Part shown: positions 9,116 to 18,175 of the stretch, one piece after another
Position numbering within the stretch: the stretch's first letter is position 1
How the letters are laid out: every line of letters begins with the position of its first letter
NCBI GenBank assembly: GCA_022447065.1
Contig: JAKUUM010000010.1
Coordinates: 1-62,615, forward strand
Origin: SAR86 cluster bacterium
GTDB lineage: Bacteria; Pseudomonadota; Gammaproteobacteria; Magnimaribacterales; Magnimaribacteraceae
DNA: 62,615 nucleotides
Direction: 5' to 3'
Position numbers and translations under genes: made by a program
Notes under the pieces: generated by a model
Told to the model about the DNA's origin: nothing
Seen by the model: the letters and a program-made list of their open reading frames with translations, nothing else
Database searches by the model: none

Positions 9116-9164
9116 GGGGTATTATGTCTAAAATAAAAGGAGTTAGGGGTAAAATGTCTAAAAT
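9116..9164. repeat. two 19-bp direct repeats 30 bp apart in the SDR-ggt divergent region
   Basis: GGGGTATTATGTCTAAAAT (9116-9134) and GGGGTAAAATGTCTAAAAT (9146-9164) match at 17 of 19 positions and start exactly 30 bases (three helical turns) apart. They lie 23 bases upstream of the minus-strand SDR start and 69 bases upstream of the first ggt, so they could control either gene. The inner core GTCTAAAA also occurs once at 7737-7744 beside the phased repeats of the M20 gene. Confidence 0.5.
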
Positions 9165-9232
9165 GGTTTTTGTATCTTAATGTTGTTCTGGTTCTTTTCT
9201 TTCTTTTGAGGTTTTAATTTATTACACAATAT

Positions 9233-10963
9233 ATGACTAAGAAACTTAACATCTTCTTTTTTTCTTTGTATCTAGCAACTTCATTAGGGGCTGCCGAGAA
9301 TGATCTTCCTATAATTGATTACAGCACTATTTCACATCCTGAATTGGGAACTGGGGGCATGGTGGTCAGTCAGAGGAAAGTAGCAAGTGAAGTTGGTGCC
9401 GAAATCTTAAGGCAAGGAGGCAACGCTATAGATGCTGCCGTAGCTACGGCTCTAACCTTAGCCGTGGTACTTCCTCGAGCTGGAAATTTAGGCGGTGGCG
9501 GTTTCATGCTTATTTATTCTAATGAACTCCAAAAAACAATAGCCATCGATTACAGGGAAATGGCCCCAGCAAAAGCTTCAAGGGATATGTTTTTGGATAA
9601 CAAAGGAAATTATGACAGGAAGAAGGCACAATTTTCTCTCTTATCTGCTGGAGTTCCCGGGACTGTAGCTGGTCTTTACTACGCTCTTGAGAAATATGGA
9701 ACTTTATCTTGGAATGAAGTATTAGATCCCGCTATTAACCTTGCAGAAAATGGATTTAAAGTACCCCATGATTTGTCTTCTGTGCTAACTAATTACAAAA
9801 ATCGTTTAACAGCAAATCAGGCTACTGCGGAAGCTTATTACAAGAAGAACAAAGTTCCTTACAAGGTAGGGGAGGTTATGAAACTTCCCGATCTTGCTTG
9901 GAGTTTAAAAGAGCTTAAGCAGTATGGACCAAGCGCTTTTTATCAAGGTGAGATAGCAAAGAAAATAGTTGCTGAGATGGAGCGGAATGGAGGATTAATT
10001 ACTTTAAAAGATCTGGGCAATTATAAAGTAAAGGAAAGAGTTCCTATAAAGGGAACCTATAAAGGTTATGAAATTGTTTCTATGCCACCAAGCAGCTCAG
10101 GTGGAGTCCATCTTATTCAGATGCTGAACATGTTAGAACCTTTTTCTCTAAATGAAATGGGATTCGGATCAGCAGAAACTATACATTTGTTGTCAGAAGT
10201 TATGAAAAGAGCTTATTCAGATAGAAGCAAGTATTTAGGAGATACTGACTTTGTTGAAGTTCCTCTCAAAGGATTAACCAGTAAAACTTATGCTAAAAAC
10301 CTGTTAAAAGAAATTTCTTTGTCTAAAGTAACCTCTTCAAAGGATATCTCTCATGGCAATCCTTTGCCCTATGAGAGCCCTGATACGACTCATTTCTCTG
10401 TTATGGATGATCGAGGCAATGTTGTTTCTAATACATATACTCTAAATTTTTCTTATGGATCAGGAATAGTGATTCCTGGAACTGGTATTCTTATGAATAA
10501 TGAGATGGATGATTTCTCTTCAAAAAAAGGAGTGCCAAATGCTTATGGATTGGTAGGCTTTGAAGCCAATGAAATTCAAGGAAGAAAAAGACCTTTAAGT
10601 TCAATGACACCTACCATTGTCTTTAAAGATGGAAAACCTTATCTTGTACTGGGTAGTCCAGGTGGGAGTAGAATTATAACTACGGTACTGCAAGTAGTGT
10701 TGAATGTATTAGAGCATAAGATGAACATTAAGAAGGCCGTTATAAGTCCTCGTATTCACCATCAATGGCTGCCGGATGTCCTTTTAGTGGAAGAGGGTTT
10801 TAGTTCAGACACTTTATCCTTATTAAAAGCAAAGGGTCATACTATTCGGCCTTCAAGAACCATGGGGAGCGTTCAAGCCATTGTTTCAAGTGGAGATTAT
10901 TTTTATGGAGCTGCAGATCCCAGAAGGCCTTCTTCTGGTGCAGTTGCCGTTAATCCTCAGTAG
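9233..10963 (+). CDS. ggt: gamma-glutamyltransferase, first of a tandem pair
   Basis: Periplasmic Ntn-hydrolase that removes or transfers the gamma-glutamyl group of glutathione and related peptides. It has a signal peptide (hydrophobic residues 6-20, SLGAAEN) and the GGT start of the mature protein with GGMVVSQ and RQGGNAIDAAVA, then the glycine-rich NLGGGGFML. The autoprocessing site is SPDTTHFSV; the nucleophile is the first Thr of TTH (residue 385), leaving a large subunit and a small subunit of about 190 residues. Late motifs PGTGILMNNEMDDF and LGSPGGSRI are intact. The 576-residue length is standard. The next ggt starts directly after its stop. Confidence 0.95.
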   Translation: MTKKLNIFFFSLYLATSLGAAENDLPIIDYSTISHPELGTGGMVVSQRKVASEVGAEILRQGGNAIDAAVATALTLAVVLPRAGNLGGGGFMLIYSNELQKTIAIDYREMAPAKASRDMFLDNKGNYDRKKAQFSLLSAGVPGTVAGLYYALEKYGTLSWNEVLDPAINLAENGFKVPHDLSSVLTNYKNRLTANQATAEAYYKKNKVPYKVGEVMKLPDLAWSLKELKQYGPSAFYQGEIAKKIVAEMERNGGLITLKDLGNYKVKERVPIKGTYKGYEIVSMPPSSSGGVHLIQMLNMLEPFSLNEMGFGSAETIHLLSEVMKRAYSDRSKYLGDTDFVEVPLKGLTSKTYAKNLLKEISLSKVTSSKDISHGNPLPYESPDTTHFSVMDDRGNVVSNTYTLNFSYGSGIVIPGTGILMNNEMDDFSSKKGVPNAYGLVGFEANEIQGRKRPLSSMTPTIVFKDGKPYLVLGSPGGSRIITTVLQVVLNVLEHKMNIKKAVISPRIHHQWLPDVLLVEEGFSSDTLSLLKAKGHTIRPSRTMGSVQAIVSSGDYFYGAADPRRPSSGAVAVNPQ

Positions 10964-12688
10964 ATGATTAAGAGGTTTTATTTAATTTCTATTATTGCTT
11001 CTTCGATTCTTTTCCTCAATGGAATAGAGTCGGCATCTGATTCCATATTTCGTTATACCGACAGGGTTCACCCTGAAATTGCGAATACCAATATGGTGGT
11101 GAGTCAAAATAAACTGGCCACTGAAGTCGGATTCCAAATTTTGAAACAAGGTGGTAATGCTGTAGATGCGGCAACGGCCATGGGCTTTACTCTTGCAGTT
11201 GTTTTACCCAGAGCAGGAAATCTTGGTGGAGGAGGATTTATGCTCATTTATGATTCTTCAGAAAGAAAAGTTTCGACCATAGATTATCGTTCGGCCGCTC
11301 CCAAAGCCGCCAAAAGTGAAATGTTCTTAACTGAATCCGGAGTAATAAGATATGGTTACTTGGTAACTGCTGTACCTGGAAGTGTTGCAGGCTTGTTAAA
11401 AGCCCATAGCAATTATGGGAGATTATCCCTTCAAGAAGTAATGCAGCCTTCAATCGAGTTAGCTTCGAATGGATTTAAAGTTACTTACGACCTTCATCAA
11501 GCACTAAATTTTGGAAAGATTTCAATGCTTAAAGATAATGAGAGCAAAAAGAAATTTTATAATTATAAAAAACAGGCTCTCTCGCCAGACTCTTGGTTAA
11601 CTCAACCTGAGCTTGCAAAAACCCTTAAAGTCATAAGCAGAAAAGGGAAAGATGGTTTTTATAAAGGAAGAATAGCGCAGTTAATCTCAAAAGCATCTTC
11701 TAGAAATGGTGGTTTGATAACGGAACAAGATTTAGCTTCCTATAGAGCAAGAGAGAGGGTTGCAATAGAGACAGACTACCGGGGTTATAAGGTAGTTACC
11801 ATGCCTCCAACAGCAAGTGGAGGACTCGTACTTCTACAAACCCTAAATATCTTAGAAAACTTTAATTTAAAAGAATTTGGACACAATTCAGCTAATTCCA
11901 TACACATTCTCTCTGAGAGCATGAAAAGAGCTTTTGCTGACAGAACTCGTTACCATGGAGACCCTGATTATTTTCCTGTTCCAATAAGTAAATTGATTAG
12001 CAAGGCTTATTCAAAGAAAAGATCCTTAACGATAAATTTAAAAAAGGTGACACCATCCAAGGAGATTTTTCCTGCAGATATCATAGTTTTGGATGAGAGC
12101 CCAGACACCACTCATTTTTCTGTTATAGATTCTGAAGGAAATGCTGTTTCAAATACTTACACCTTAGGTTCTTCTTTCGGTTCGGGAGTTACAATTCCAG
12201 GAACGGGTTTTTTACTTAATAATCAAATGAGAAATTTTTCTCATCTTTATGGGAAATCAGATGAAGTAAGTCTTTCAACTAGTGCCGCTAATAGATTGCA
12301 GCCAGGTAAAAGAATGATTAGCACCCAAACTCCCACGATGGTGTTTAATCCAAAAGGTGATCTTTTCATGATTCTAGGATCACCTGGCGGGGGAGGGATA
12401 CCCAATATTGTCACACAAGTTATCTCTAACATTATTGATCACGAGATGGGGTACGCTGAAGCCATTATTTCACCAAGAATTAACCAAAGACTTGGAGGAA
12501 AGTTAGAACTAGAGACAGGCTTTAGTTTAGATACAATTAAATTATTAACTTCAAAAGGGCATGAACCTGTTCAAGCACCCTCTATGGGTAGTGTTCAGGC
12601 TATTTTCGTTGAAGAGCCTTTTATTTATGGCGTATCGGATACCAGGAGGCCAGGTGCTACTGCGAAAGGAGAGACTAATCTAAAGTAA
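10964..12688 (+). CDS. ggt: gamma-glutamyltransferase, second of a tandem pair
   Basis: Paralogue of the preceding gene with the same domain plan: signal peptide (about residues 4-24), TNMVVSQ, KQGGNAVDAATA, NLGGGGFML, autocatalytic SPDTTHFSV with the nucleophile Thr382, PGTGFLLNNQM and LGSPGGGGI. At 574 residues it is complete. Its ATG follows the upstream TAG with no gap, so the two are surely one operon and translationally linked. The copies differ substantially, which points to an old duplication and possibly different substrate preference. Its 3' end overlaps the convergent DASS transporter gene by 9 bases. Confidence 0.95.
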   Translation: MIKRFYLISIIASSILFLNGIESASDSIFRYTDRVHPEIANTNMVVSQNKLATEVGFQILKQGGNAVDAATAMGFTLAVVLPRAGNLGGGGFMLIYDSSERKVSTIDYRSAAPKAAKSEMFLTESGVIRYGYLVTAVPGSVAGLLKAHSNYGRLSLQEVMQPSIELASNGFKVTYDLHQALNFGKISMLKDNESKKKFYNYKKQALSPDSWLTQPELAKTLKVISRKGKDGFYKGRIAQLISKASSRNGGLITEQDLASYRARERVAIETDYRGYKVVTMPPTASGGLVLLQTLNILENFNLKEFGHNSANSIHILSESMKRAFADRTRYHGDPDYFPVPISKLISKAYSKKRSLTINLKKVTPSKEIFPADIIVLDESPDTTHFSVIDSEGNAVSNTYTLGSSFGSGVTIPGTGFLLNNQMRNFSHLYGKSDEVSLSTSAANRLQPGKRMISTQTPTMVFNPKGDLFMILGSPGGGGIPNIVTQVISNIIDHEMGYAEAIISPRINQRLGGKLELETGFSLDTIKLLTSKGHEPVQAPSMGSVQAIFVEEPFIYGVSDTRRPGATAKGETNLK

Positions 12689-14125
12689 AAAGGCAGGAAC
12701 CAAGAAAACTGCAACTATGGATACCAGAACTATCCCTACAAGATTTAAAAGAAATCCCGCTCTCGCCATCTGAGGAACTTTGATTAACCCTGAACCAAAG
12801 ACTATGGCGTTGGGTGGAGTGGCTACGGGAAGCATAAAGGCACAACTTGCAGCAATGGCGACGGCAGCAGTAACCAAGATTGGATCAAAATTGGATTGTA
12901 TTGCTACGGCAGCTACCACAGGCATGAAAGTAGCAGTGGTTGCCATATTAGAGGTTAGCTCAGTTAAGAAAACAATCATGGTAACAACTAGTATGACTAT
13001 TAGAACAATACTTATATCCCCTGGGATAAGGTTACCTAACCAAATCGCTAACCCAGTGCTTTGAACAGCATTAGCTAAACTTAATCCGCCTCCAAATAAA
13101 ACTAAAAGGCCCCAAGGAACATTTTCTTGAGCATCTTTCCAATCAAGCAGAGGCCCTTTCTTTTCTGAGTCACCGCTAGGCAATAAAAACAAAACCAAAG
13201 CAGAAATCATGGCAATTCCTGCATCAGACAGATAAGTCAAACCTGGAATATTGTCCAACGCACTTCGAGACAACCAAGCCAAAGCGGTGAGTACAAAAAT
13301 AATAAATACTCGGACTTCTGCGCCTCTAAATTTTCCTAAGTCTTTTTTAAGGTCACTCAATAAAGATCTTGTTTCAGGAGAAGTTTCAAAATTAATAGGA
13401 AAAATAATTTTAGTAAGAATAAACCAGCAGATAGGTAACATGGTCGCGCTGAGAGGAACCCCTACGAGCATCCAGTCTGTAAAACTTATATCAAGGTTGT
13501 AATTATCTGACATAAAACCAGCTAGCATGCCGTTAGGTCCGGTTCCTATTAAGGTTGACATACCTCCAATAGTAGCCCCATAAGCAATACCCAATAGAAG
13601 AGCCAATTGGAAATTATTGATTTGTTTCTCTGAAAGCCCGGTAACAGTATCTTTGACGACTGTGATGACAGCTAGTCCAATTGGTAAAAGCATAATAGTA
13701 GTAGATGTATTCATTACCCACATACTGATTACAGCAGCAGTCAACATAAATCCACCTACCAAAGATGCTCCGTTAGAGCCAGCTGATTCAAGAACAATCA
13801 AGGCTATTCTTTTATGTAGATTCCATTTTTGAATCGCCGTAGCTATCAAAAATCCTCCAAAGAAAAGGTAGACTATTTTATTCGCATAGGGAGATGCAGC
13901 GGATTGAATGTCTGAAATTCCAAAAATGGGAAAAAGTGCTAAAGGAACTAATGCCGTGACCGCGACTGGCACAGCTTCGGTAGCCCACCAGATTCCCATT
14001 AATAGAAACAGAGCAGCTGTCCTATGTCCCTCGGGACTAAGGCCTTCTGGAGTTGGCATTAGCAGAACTAAAGCTAACGTGCCTAGTCCTAAATAAAATC
14101 CTAAATTATCTAAAACTCTTTGCAT
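12680..14125 (-). CDS. DASS/SLC13 family sodium-coupled anion symporter
   Basis: Inner-membrane carrier that typically imports di- or tricarboxylates (or sulfate) with sodium. The 481 residues are almost entirely hydrophobic, with roughly 11-12 membrane segments. Two SNT-type signature hairpins are visible: MNTSTTIMLLPIG in the first half and TSNMATTATFMPV in the second, with the late MLPVATPPNAIVFGSG. The protein opens with a LMPTPEGLSPEGHRTAA stretch typical of the family. It is downstream of the TonB-receptor gene but separated from it by a terminator. Neighbouring ggt genes would release glutamate, so an acidic amino acid or dicarboxylate substrate is plausible, though only by inference. 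Confidence 0.88.
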   Translation of the reverse strand: MQRVLDNLGFYLGLGTLALVLLMPTPEGLSPEGHRTAALFLLMGIWWATEAVPVAVTALVPLALFPIFGISDIQSAASPYANKIVYLFFGGFLIATAIQKWNLHKRIALIVLESAGSNGASLVGGFMLTAAVISMWVMNTSTTIMLLPIGLAVITVVKDTVTGLSEKQINNFQLALLLGIAYGATIGGMSTLIGTGPNGMLAGFMSDNYNLDISFTDWMLVGVPLSATMLPICWFILTKIIFPINFETSPETRSLLSDLKKDLGKFRGAEVRVFIIFVLTALAWLSRSALDNIPGLTYLSDAGIAMISALVLFLLPSGDSEKKGPLLDWKDAQENVPWGLLVLFGGGLSLANAVQSTGLAIWLGNLIPGDISIVLIVILVVTMIVFLTELTSNMATTATFMPVVAAVAIQSNFDPILVTAAVAIAASCAFMLPVATPPNAIVFGSGLIKVPQMARAGFLLNLVGIVLVSIVAVFLVPAFLL

Positions 14126-14145
14126 GAAGAAACTTATACTATAAG

Positions 14146-14171
14146 AAAAAGGGAGCCTAAGCCCCCTTTTT
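14146..14171 (-). terminator. intrinsic terminator of the TonB-receptor gene
   Basis: Read on the minus strand, AAAAA-GGGGGC, loop TTAG, GCTCCC-TTTTT forms a 6-bp GC-rich stem with one mismatch, flanked by A and T runs. It lies 13 bases after the receptor stop codon and before the DASS start. Confidence 0.75.
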
Positions 14172-14183
14172 AATATTTAAGGT

Positions 14184-17165
14184 CTATTTAATATTTAATT
14201 GGAAATCTAGATAGAAGTTCCTTCCATAGTCTTGATGAGCATCAGCATAGTATCCATAATATCTATCTGCTGTAGGAGCTCTTTCATCCTCAAGATTTTT
14301 TACAGCAAATCTAACTCTTGCATTATTGCCTCTTAAATCAAAGTTATAAGACATTGTTAGATTCATTGTTGTCATACTAGGAACAACATAAGCTACGCCA
14401 TTCTTTAAACCTAATGAAGTTTGCTCAAATGAACCTTTCTTAAGTCCAGTTAAGCTAACTCTATATGGCCCTTTGTCCCAAGACACTCTTACAGAGTGTT
14501 TGTTGTCATAGACTCCGTCTTTTCCAAGCAGATCACCAAAACCTTTTAAAGGAATTGATTCTGGGATTTCGCCGCTGTCTTTTTTGGCTTGAAGGTCAGC
14601 AAAATCTCCACTCGCTTTTTGCTCAAATTTATCAAGAAATGTTCCATAGTATCGAACATCAAAATCACCATAATTGCTTTCAAAATTGTAGTAGACACCA
14701 ACATCGGTACCTTCAACAGTTCTTAAAGCCATATTAGTGTAGTCATTTTGAATGTATTTAATATCACCAAAAGGGCATACACCTGCTGCAGCAAAACCAG
14801 CTGCGTCACCTTCATCAGGAGCCTCCCTCACAACCAAAGGATCTCCTGCAAAAGTGTCACAATTATTTGTTCCATTTGCAAATCGTAAAAGCATGTCATT
14901 GACCGTTTGGTTTTCACGACCGAACAAGCCAATAGTTTTGTCTTTTTCAATGGTCCAAGTATCAACGGTAACTAATAAATTGTCTGTTGGAGTTAGCACA
15001 AAACCAAAGGATGTGTTATCTGATTCTTCAGCATCAAGACCTGATGCACCTGTTGCCATTCTTTGAATGGTGTAACGTGAATCAGAATCAATCACATTCT
15101 CAACGCTTTGCACTGCATTAACTTGAAATGCTGCTCGGTCATATCTTGTTCCAGATCTTACAACAGTCTTTTCATTCACCTGAATGATATTTGGAGCTCT
15201 AAAAGCTGTTGAGAAAGCGCCTCTTAAATACATCCATGGAGCTACGTCCCAGCCTAAGGCAAGTTTCCCTACCGTGGCGGAGCCAAAGTCAGAGAAATCT
15301 TCATTTCTAAGTGCTAATTGCATGTCAACTTTTTCAGCTACAGGAATTTGCAATTCAGCAAAGAAAGACGTTACATCTCTTGAACCTGAAACATCTCCTG
15401 TGGGTGATGAATTCAAAACATCTGCAACTAAAGGATAGGTATCACCTTCGTAGTCAGTATAGGTGATAGTTCCATCTAATCTTGGATCTCTGTCATCATC
15501 CATTTCTTCATCACGAAGCTCAAACCCTAACAAGAGGCCTACGTCTCCTGCCGGAAGCGTCCACAATTCATTATTGGACATTTTAAAATCAAACATTGTG
15601 AGTTCGCTTGAGCCTTTTCTGTAAACATCAATAAGAGTCCGCTCTATATTAGTCTCATAATTACCCCCGGTAAATGGGTTGTAAGCTGCTGCAGTAGCGT
15701 CATTTAAAGCTTCTTTTAAAAGATTATTAGACATTCTATTGCTTGTTACGTCATCAGATGTAGCTTTAGAAGTTACAAAAGCTGTTTCCCAGTCCCAATC
15801 ACCTGTTGAGCCTCTGAAACCTTGAAGAAATCTGTAAGTATCTTTTTTTACATTGACCAGTCTTTGCCTCTCTTCGTAACGATAGTTATCCATGTACAAT
15901 TGATATCCGGCAAAAAGGAACTCAGAATAAGTTGTTCCGTCTACCGTCCCATCGAACCTTAATGAATTTAAATAATAATTATCTGCACCCACTCTGTGTT
16001 TTGAAGATGAAAATGCATAAGAAGGATGGGCAATTCTATCGCTCTCTGAGGTGTAAAAGGCAACCTCTGTAAATGCCTCAGTGCCATTACCCATGTCATG
16101 GTTGATAAACATTACAACATTCATTCTTTCAAGTTCAGATCTAACGTCAGTTTTGCCCCAGAAATTAGCTCTTATTGCGCCATTTCCATCTTGAGCTATA
16201 CAAGTGCCATAACCCGTATCAAATATGGCTCCATCTTGACTAGCTCTATTATTACAACGTGGATCGCCAAGAGGAAAGACTTCAAATTCTCCATTAGAGT
16301 CCGTAAAGACGTGGTTTAACGGATTACTGCTTCCATGCTCACTGCTTTTTACCATATCAAACTGACCATACAGAGAGTTTGAGCTTAAGTTTCTAAAAGA
16401 AGTGCTTGTTTTCCAAGGTGAATCATCGTCAACAAAAGGTCTATGATCTCCTGCACCCCATCTTGGGTCTTCCTGTGCATTTATGTTTCCACGATCGTAG
16501 TGGTCAAAAAATATGCTTACATTGGTAGCCCCATCATTAAAGAATGATCCCCATTTCACAGTTGTTTTAATGTCTTCAGTGGCAAAGTGATCGTATGCAA
16601 TAACTTTAGATCTAACTGTTAAACCTTCAAAATCTTGCTGTAAAACATTGTTGATAACACCGGCCACAGCATCTGCACCATAAATAGCTGAAGCACCATC
16701 ACGTAAAATTTCCAATCTTTCAATTCCAGTTACCGGAATTAAGTTTGAGTTCACACTAGTAGTTGGGACATAATCCCCACCAATTAGCTCAGTCTGATAA
16801 CCAGGTGAGCTTACTAACCTTCTTCCATTAAGAAGGGTAAGAGTGTTACCAACACCCAGATTTCTTAAGTTATAGGCTCCCATATCTCCCCGAGATGCAT
16901 TTACACCACCAGAAGCATCTTCCGCTTCAGTAAAATAATTCTGACCCTGTTCAACTATGTTTTCAATCAAGTCATCACCAGAATCAACTCCAAGCGCTTC
17001 AATGTCTGCACTTGAAAGGATTGAAACAGGTAAAGACCCAGTTATCTTAGCCCCTTTAATTTGGCTACCGGTTACAACAATCTCTTCAACTTCATCATCA
17101 GCAGCACTAATGCTTAGCGGCACAAGGACAAAAGTAAAGAAAACTATCTTTAATAAATTTTTCAT
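14184..17165 (-). CDS. TonB-dependent outer-membrane receptor
   Basis: Outer-membrane active transporter of 993 residues. The ATG at 17165 is chosen because GGGGAAGAT stands just before it and a signal peptide follows at once (MKNLLKIVFFTFVLVPLSIS); the frame stays open 64 codons further upstream but without these features and into the patatin gene. After cleavage comes DDEVEEIVVTGS, a TonB-box/plug start of the oxidative marine TBDR type. The plug is about residues 30-165 (LRNLGVGNTLTLLNGRRLV, RLEILRDGASAIYGADAVAG), then a large beta-barrel. The C-terminus ends ...YLDFQLNIK, without terminal Phe. The substrate is unknown; neighbours are patatin and a DASS carrier. Confidence 0.93.
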   Translation of the reverse strand: MKNLLKIVFFTFVLVPLSISAADDEVEEIVVTGSQIKGAKITGSLPVSILSSADIEALGVDSGDDLIENIVEQGQNYFTEAEDASGGVNASRGDMGAYNLRNLGVGNTLTLLNGRRLVSSPGYQTELIGGDYVPTTSVNSNLIPVTGIERLEILRDGASAIYGADAVAGVINNVLQQDFEGLTVRSKVIAYDHFATEDIKTTVKWGSFFNDGATNVSIFFDHYDRGNINAQEDPRWGAGDHRPFVDDDSPWKTSTSFRNLSSNSLYGQFDMVKSSEHGSSNPLNHVFTDSNGEFEVFPLGDPRCNNRASQDGAIFDTGYGTCIAQDGNGAIRANFWGKTDVRSELERMNVVMFINHDMGNGTEAFTEVAFYTSESDRIAHPSYAFSSSKHRVGADNYYLNSLRFDGTVDGTTYSEFLFAGYQLYMDNYRYEERQRLVNVKKDTYRFLQGFRGSTGDWDWETAFVTSKATSDDVTSNRMSNNLLKEALNDATAAAYNPFTGGNYETNIERTLIDVYRKGSSELTMFDFKMSNNELWTLPAGDVGLLLGFELRDEEMDDDRDPRLDGTITYTDYEGDTYPLVADVLNSSPTGDVSGSRDVTSFFAELQIPVAEKVDMQLALRNEDFSDFGSATVGKLALGWDVAPWMYLRGAFSTAFRAPNIIQVNEKTVVRSGTRYDRAAFQVNAVQSVENVIDSDSRYTIQRMATGASGLDAEESDNTSFGFVLTPTDNLLVTVDTWTIEKDKTIGLFGRENQTVNDMLLRFANGTNNCDTFAGDPLVVREAPDEGDAAGFAAAGVCPFGDIKYIQNDYTNMALRTVEGTDVGVYYNFESNYGDFDVRYYGTFLDKFEQKASGDFADLQAKKDSGEIPESIPLKGFGDLLGKDGVYDNKHSVRVSWDKGPYRVSLTGLKKGSFEQTSLGLKNGVAYVVPSMTTMNLTMSYNFDLRGNNARVRFAVKNLEDERAPTADRYYGYYADAHQDYGRNFYLDFQLNIK

Positions 17166-17191
17166 ATCTTCCCCAAGAAAATTAATACAAA

Positions 17192-17213
17192 TGCATTTTA
17201 CATAAATTATGCA
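17192..17213. promoter_or_regulatory. possible operator: TGCAT-N12-ATGCA dyad
   Basis: In the 118-base divergent region between the receptor and patatin genes, TGCAT (17192-17196) and ATGCA (17209-17213) form a perfect 5-base dyad with a 12-base spacer, 27-48 bases upstream of the receptor ATG. Short AT-rich dyads arise by chance, so this is weak. Confidence 0.2.
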
Positions 17214-17283
17214 ACGGGAAAAACCTTTAATAGTAAAACTTTTGATTTGATACCTTGAAGTAAAACATTTAGTCTGACCGAAT

Positions 17284-18171
17284 ATGGAAAATAGATATTT
17301 ACTCTCCCTTGATGGAGGTGGGGTTAGAGAGCTCGCTACGGTTATATTTCTGGCCAAGTTGGAAAAAGAATTGGGTAAACCTCTTCACGAACAATTCGAT
17401 TTTTTTATGGGAACTTCGGCAGGGGCCATAACTGCTCTGGCCTTATCTGTGGTCAAGATGAGTGGCGCAGATTTAGTCGAATTTTGGTCCGAGAAAAATC
17501 TGGATAGAATTTTAGAAGCTTCTTTATGGGATTCTCAATTAGGACTCATGCAAACTAATCCAAAATACGAAGGCGATGGAAAGAAGCAGGTCTTTACAGA
17601 ATACTTTGGTAATTTGAAGCTTGGAGATGCACGCGGGGAGGTGGCTGTAATGAGTTATGACATTGAAGAAAGAAAGCCTCTACTTTTAACTTCCTATAAT
17701 GATTCCAATATTTCTATAGTTGATGCCGGAATTGCTACCAGCGCTGCTCCAATTTATTTCCCAACTGCTAAGGTAGGGAATAGATATCTTATCGATGGAG
17801 GAATAGTGGCCAATAATCCCGTATTACATGGTTACGCTGAGATAAAGAAACTTTATCCAGAAAGCAACATCAAGACTCTCAGTGTGGGCACAGGCCTTAA
17901 TAAAAGGGCGTTGAGGGGAAAAGCTTCTCAAAAATGGGGACTGTTTGGTTGGCTGATGCATGATTTATTTGGGCTTATGCTGGAAAGTAGCTTAGATCAT
18001 GAGATTGCTGAAGAAATAATAGGAAAAGACTACGTTAGAGTTAATTCTCCTTTAGGCAAAATCAACAGAAGACTAGACAACAACAATAAGAGGAACCTTG
18101 AAAACATAAGAAAGATGGGTGAATCCTGGTGGGAAGAATTTGGAGCTTCTGCTCTCAATCTTATGAAATAA
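17284..18171 (+). CDS. patatin-like phospholipase
   Basis: Lipid acyl hydrolase with a Ser-Asp dyad. The 295-residue protein shows the patatin order: oxyanion loop LDGGGVRELA near the N-terminus (residues 9-18), nucleophile elbow GTSAG with Ser45, and IDGGIVANNP with Asp171. No signal peptide or membrane segment is seen, so it acts in the cytoplasm or at the inner membrane face. It is the CapV/patatin type by length but there is no cyclase or other CBASS partner nearby. The M48 protease gene starts 4 bases after its stop, so the two form an operon. Confidence 0.9.
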   Translation: MENRYLLSLDGGGVRELATVIFLAKLEKELGKPLHEQFDFFMGTSAGAITALALSVVKMSGADLVEFWSEKNLDRILEASLWDSQLGLMQTNPKYEGDGKKQVFTEYFGNLKLGDARGEVAVMSYDIEERKPLLLTSYNDSNISIVDAGIATSAAPIYFPTAKVGNRYLIDGGIVANNPVLHGYAEIKKLYPESNIKTLSVGTGLNKRALRGKASQKWGLFGWLMHDLFGLMLESSLDHEIAEEIIGKDYVRVNSPLGKINRRLDNNNKRNLENIRKMGESWWEEFGASALNLMK

Positions 18172-18175
18172 CAAT

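Noticed and set aside
17166-17357. Extension of the first TonB receptor by 64 N-terminal residues.
   Set aside because: The added sequence lacks a signal peptide, overlaps the divergent patatin gene, and a strong Shine-Dalgarno sequence and signal peptide mark the start at 17165.
17284-18171. Patatin as a CBASS effector (CapV).
   Set aside because: No nucleotidyltransferase or other defence gene is nearby and it is operonic with a periplasmic protease.
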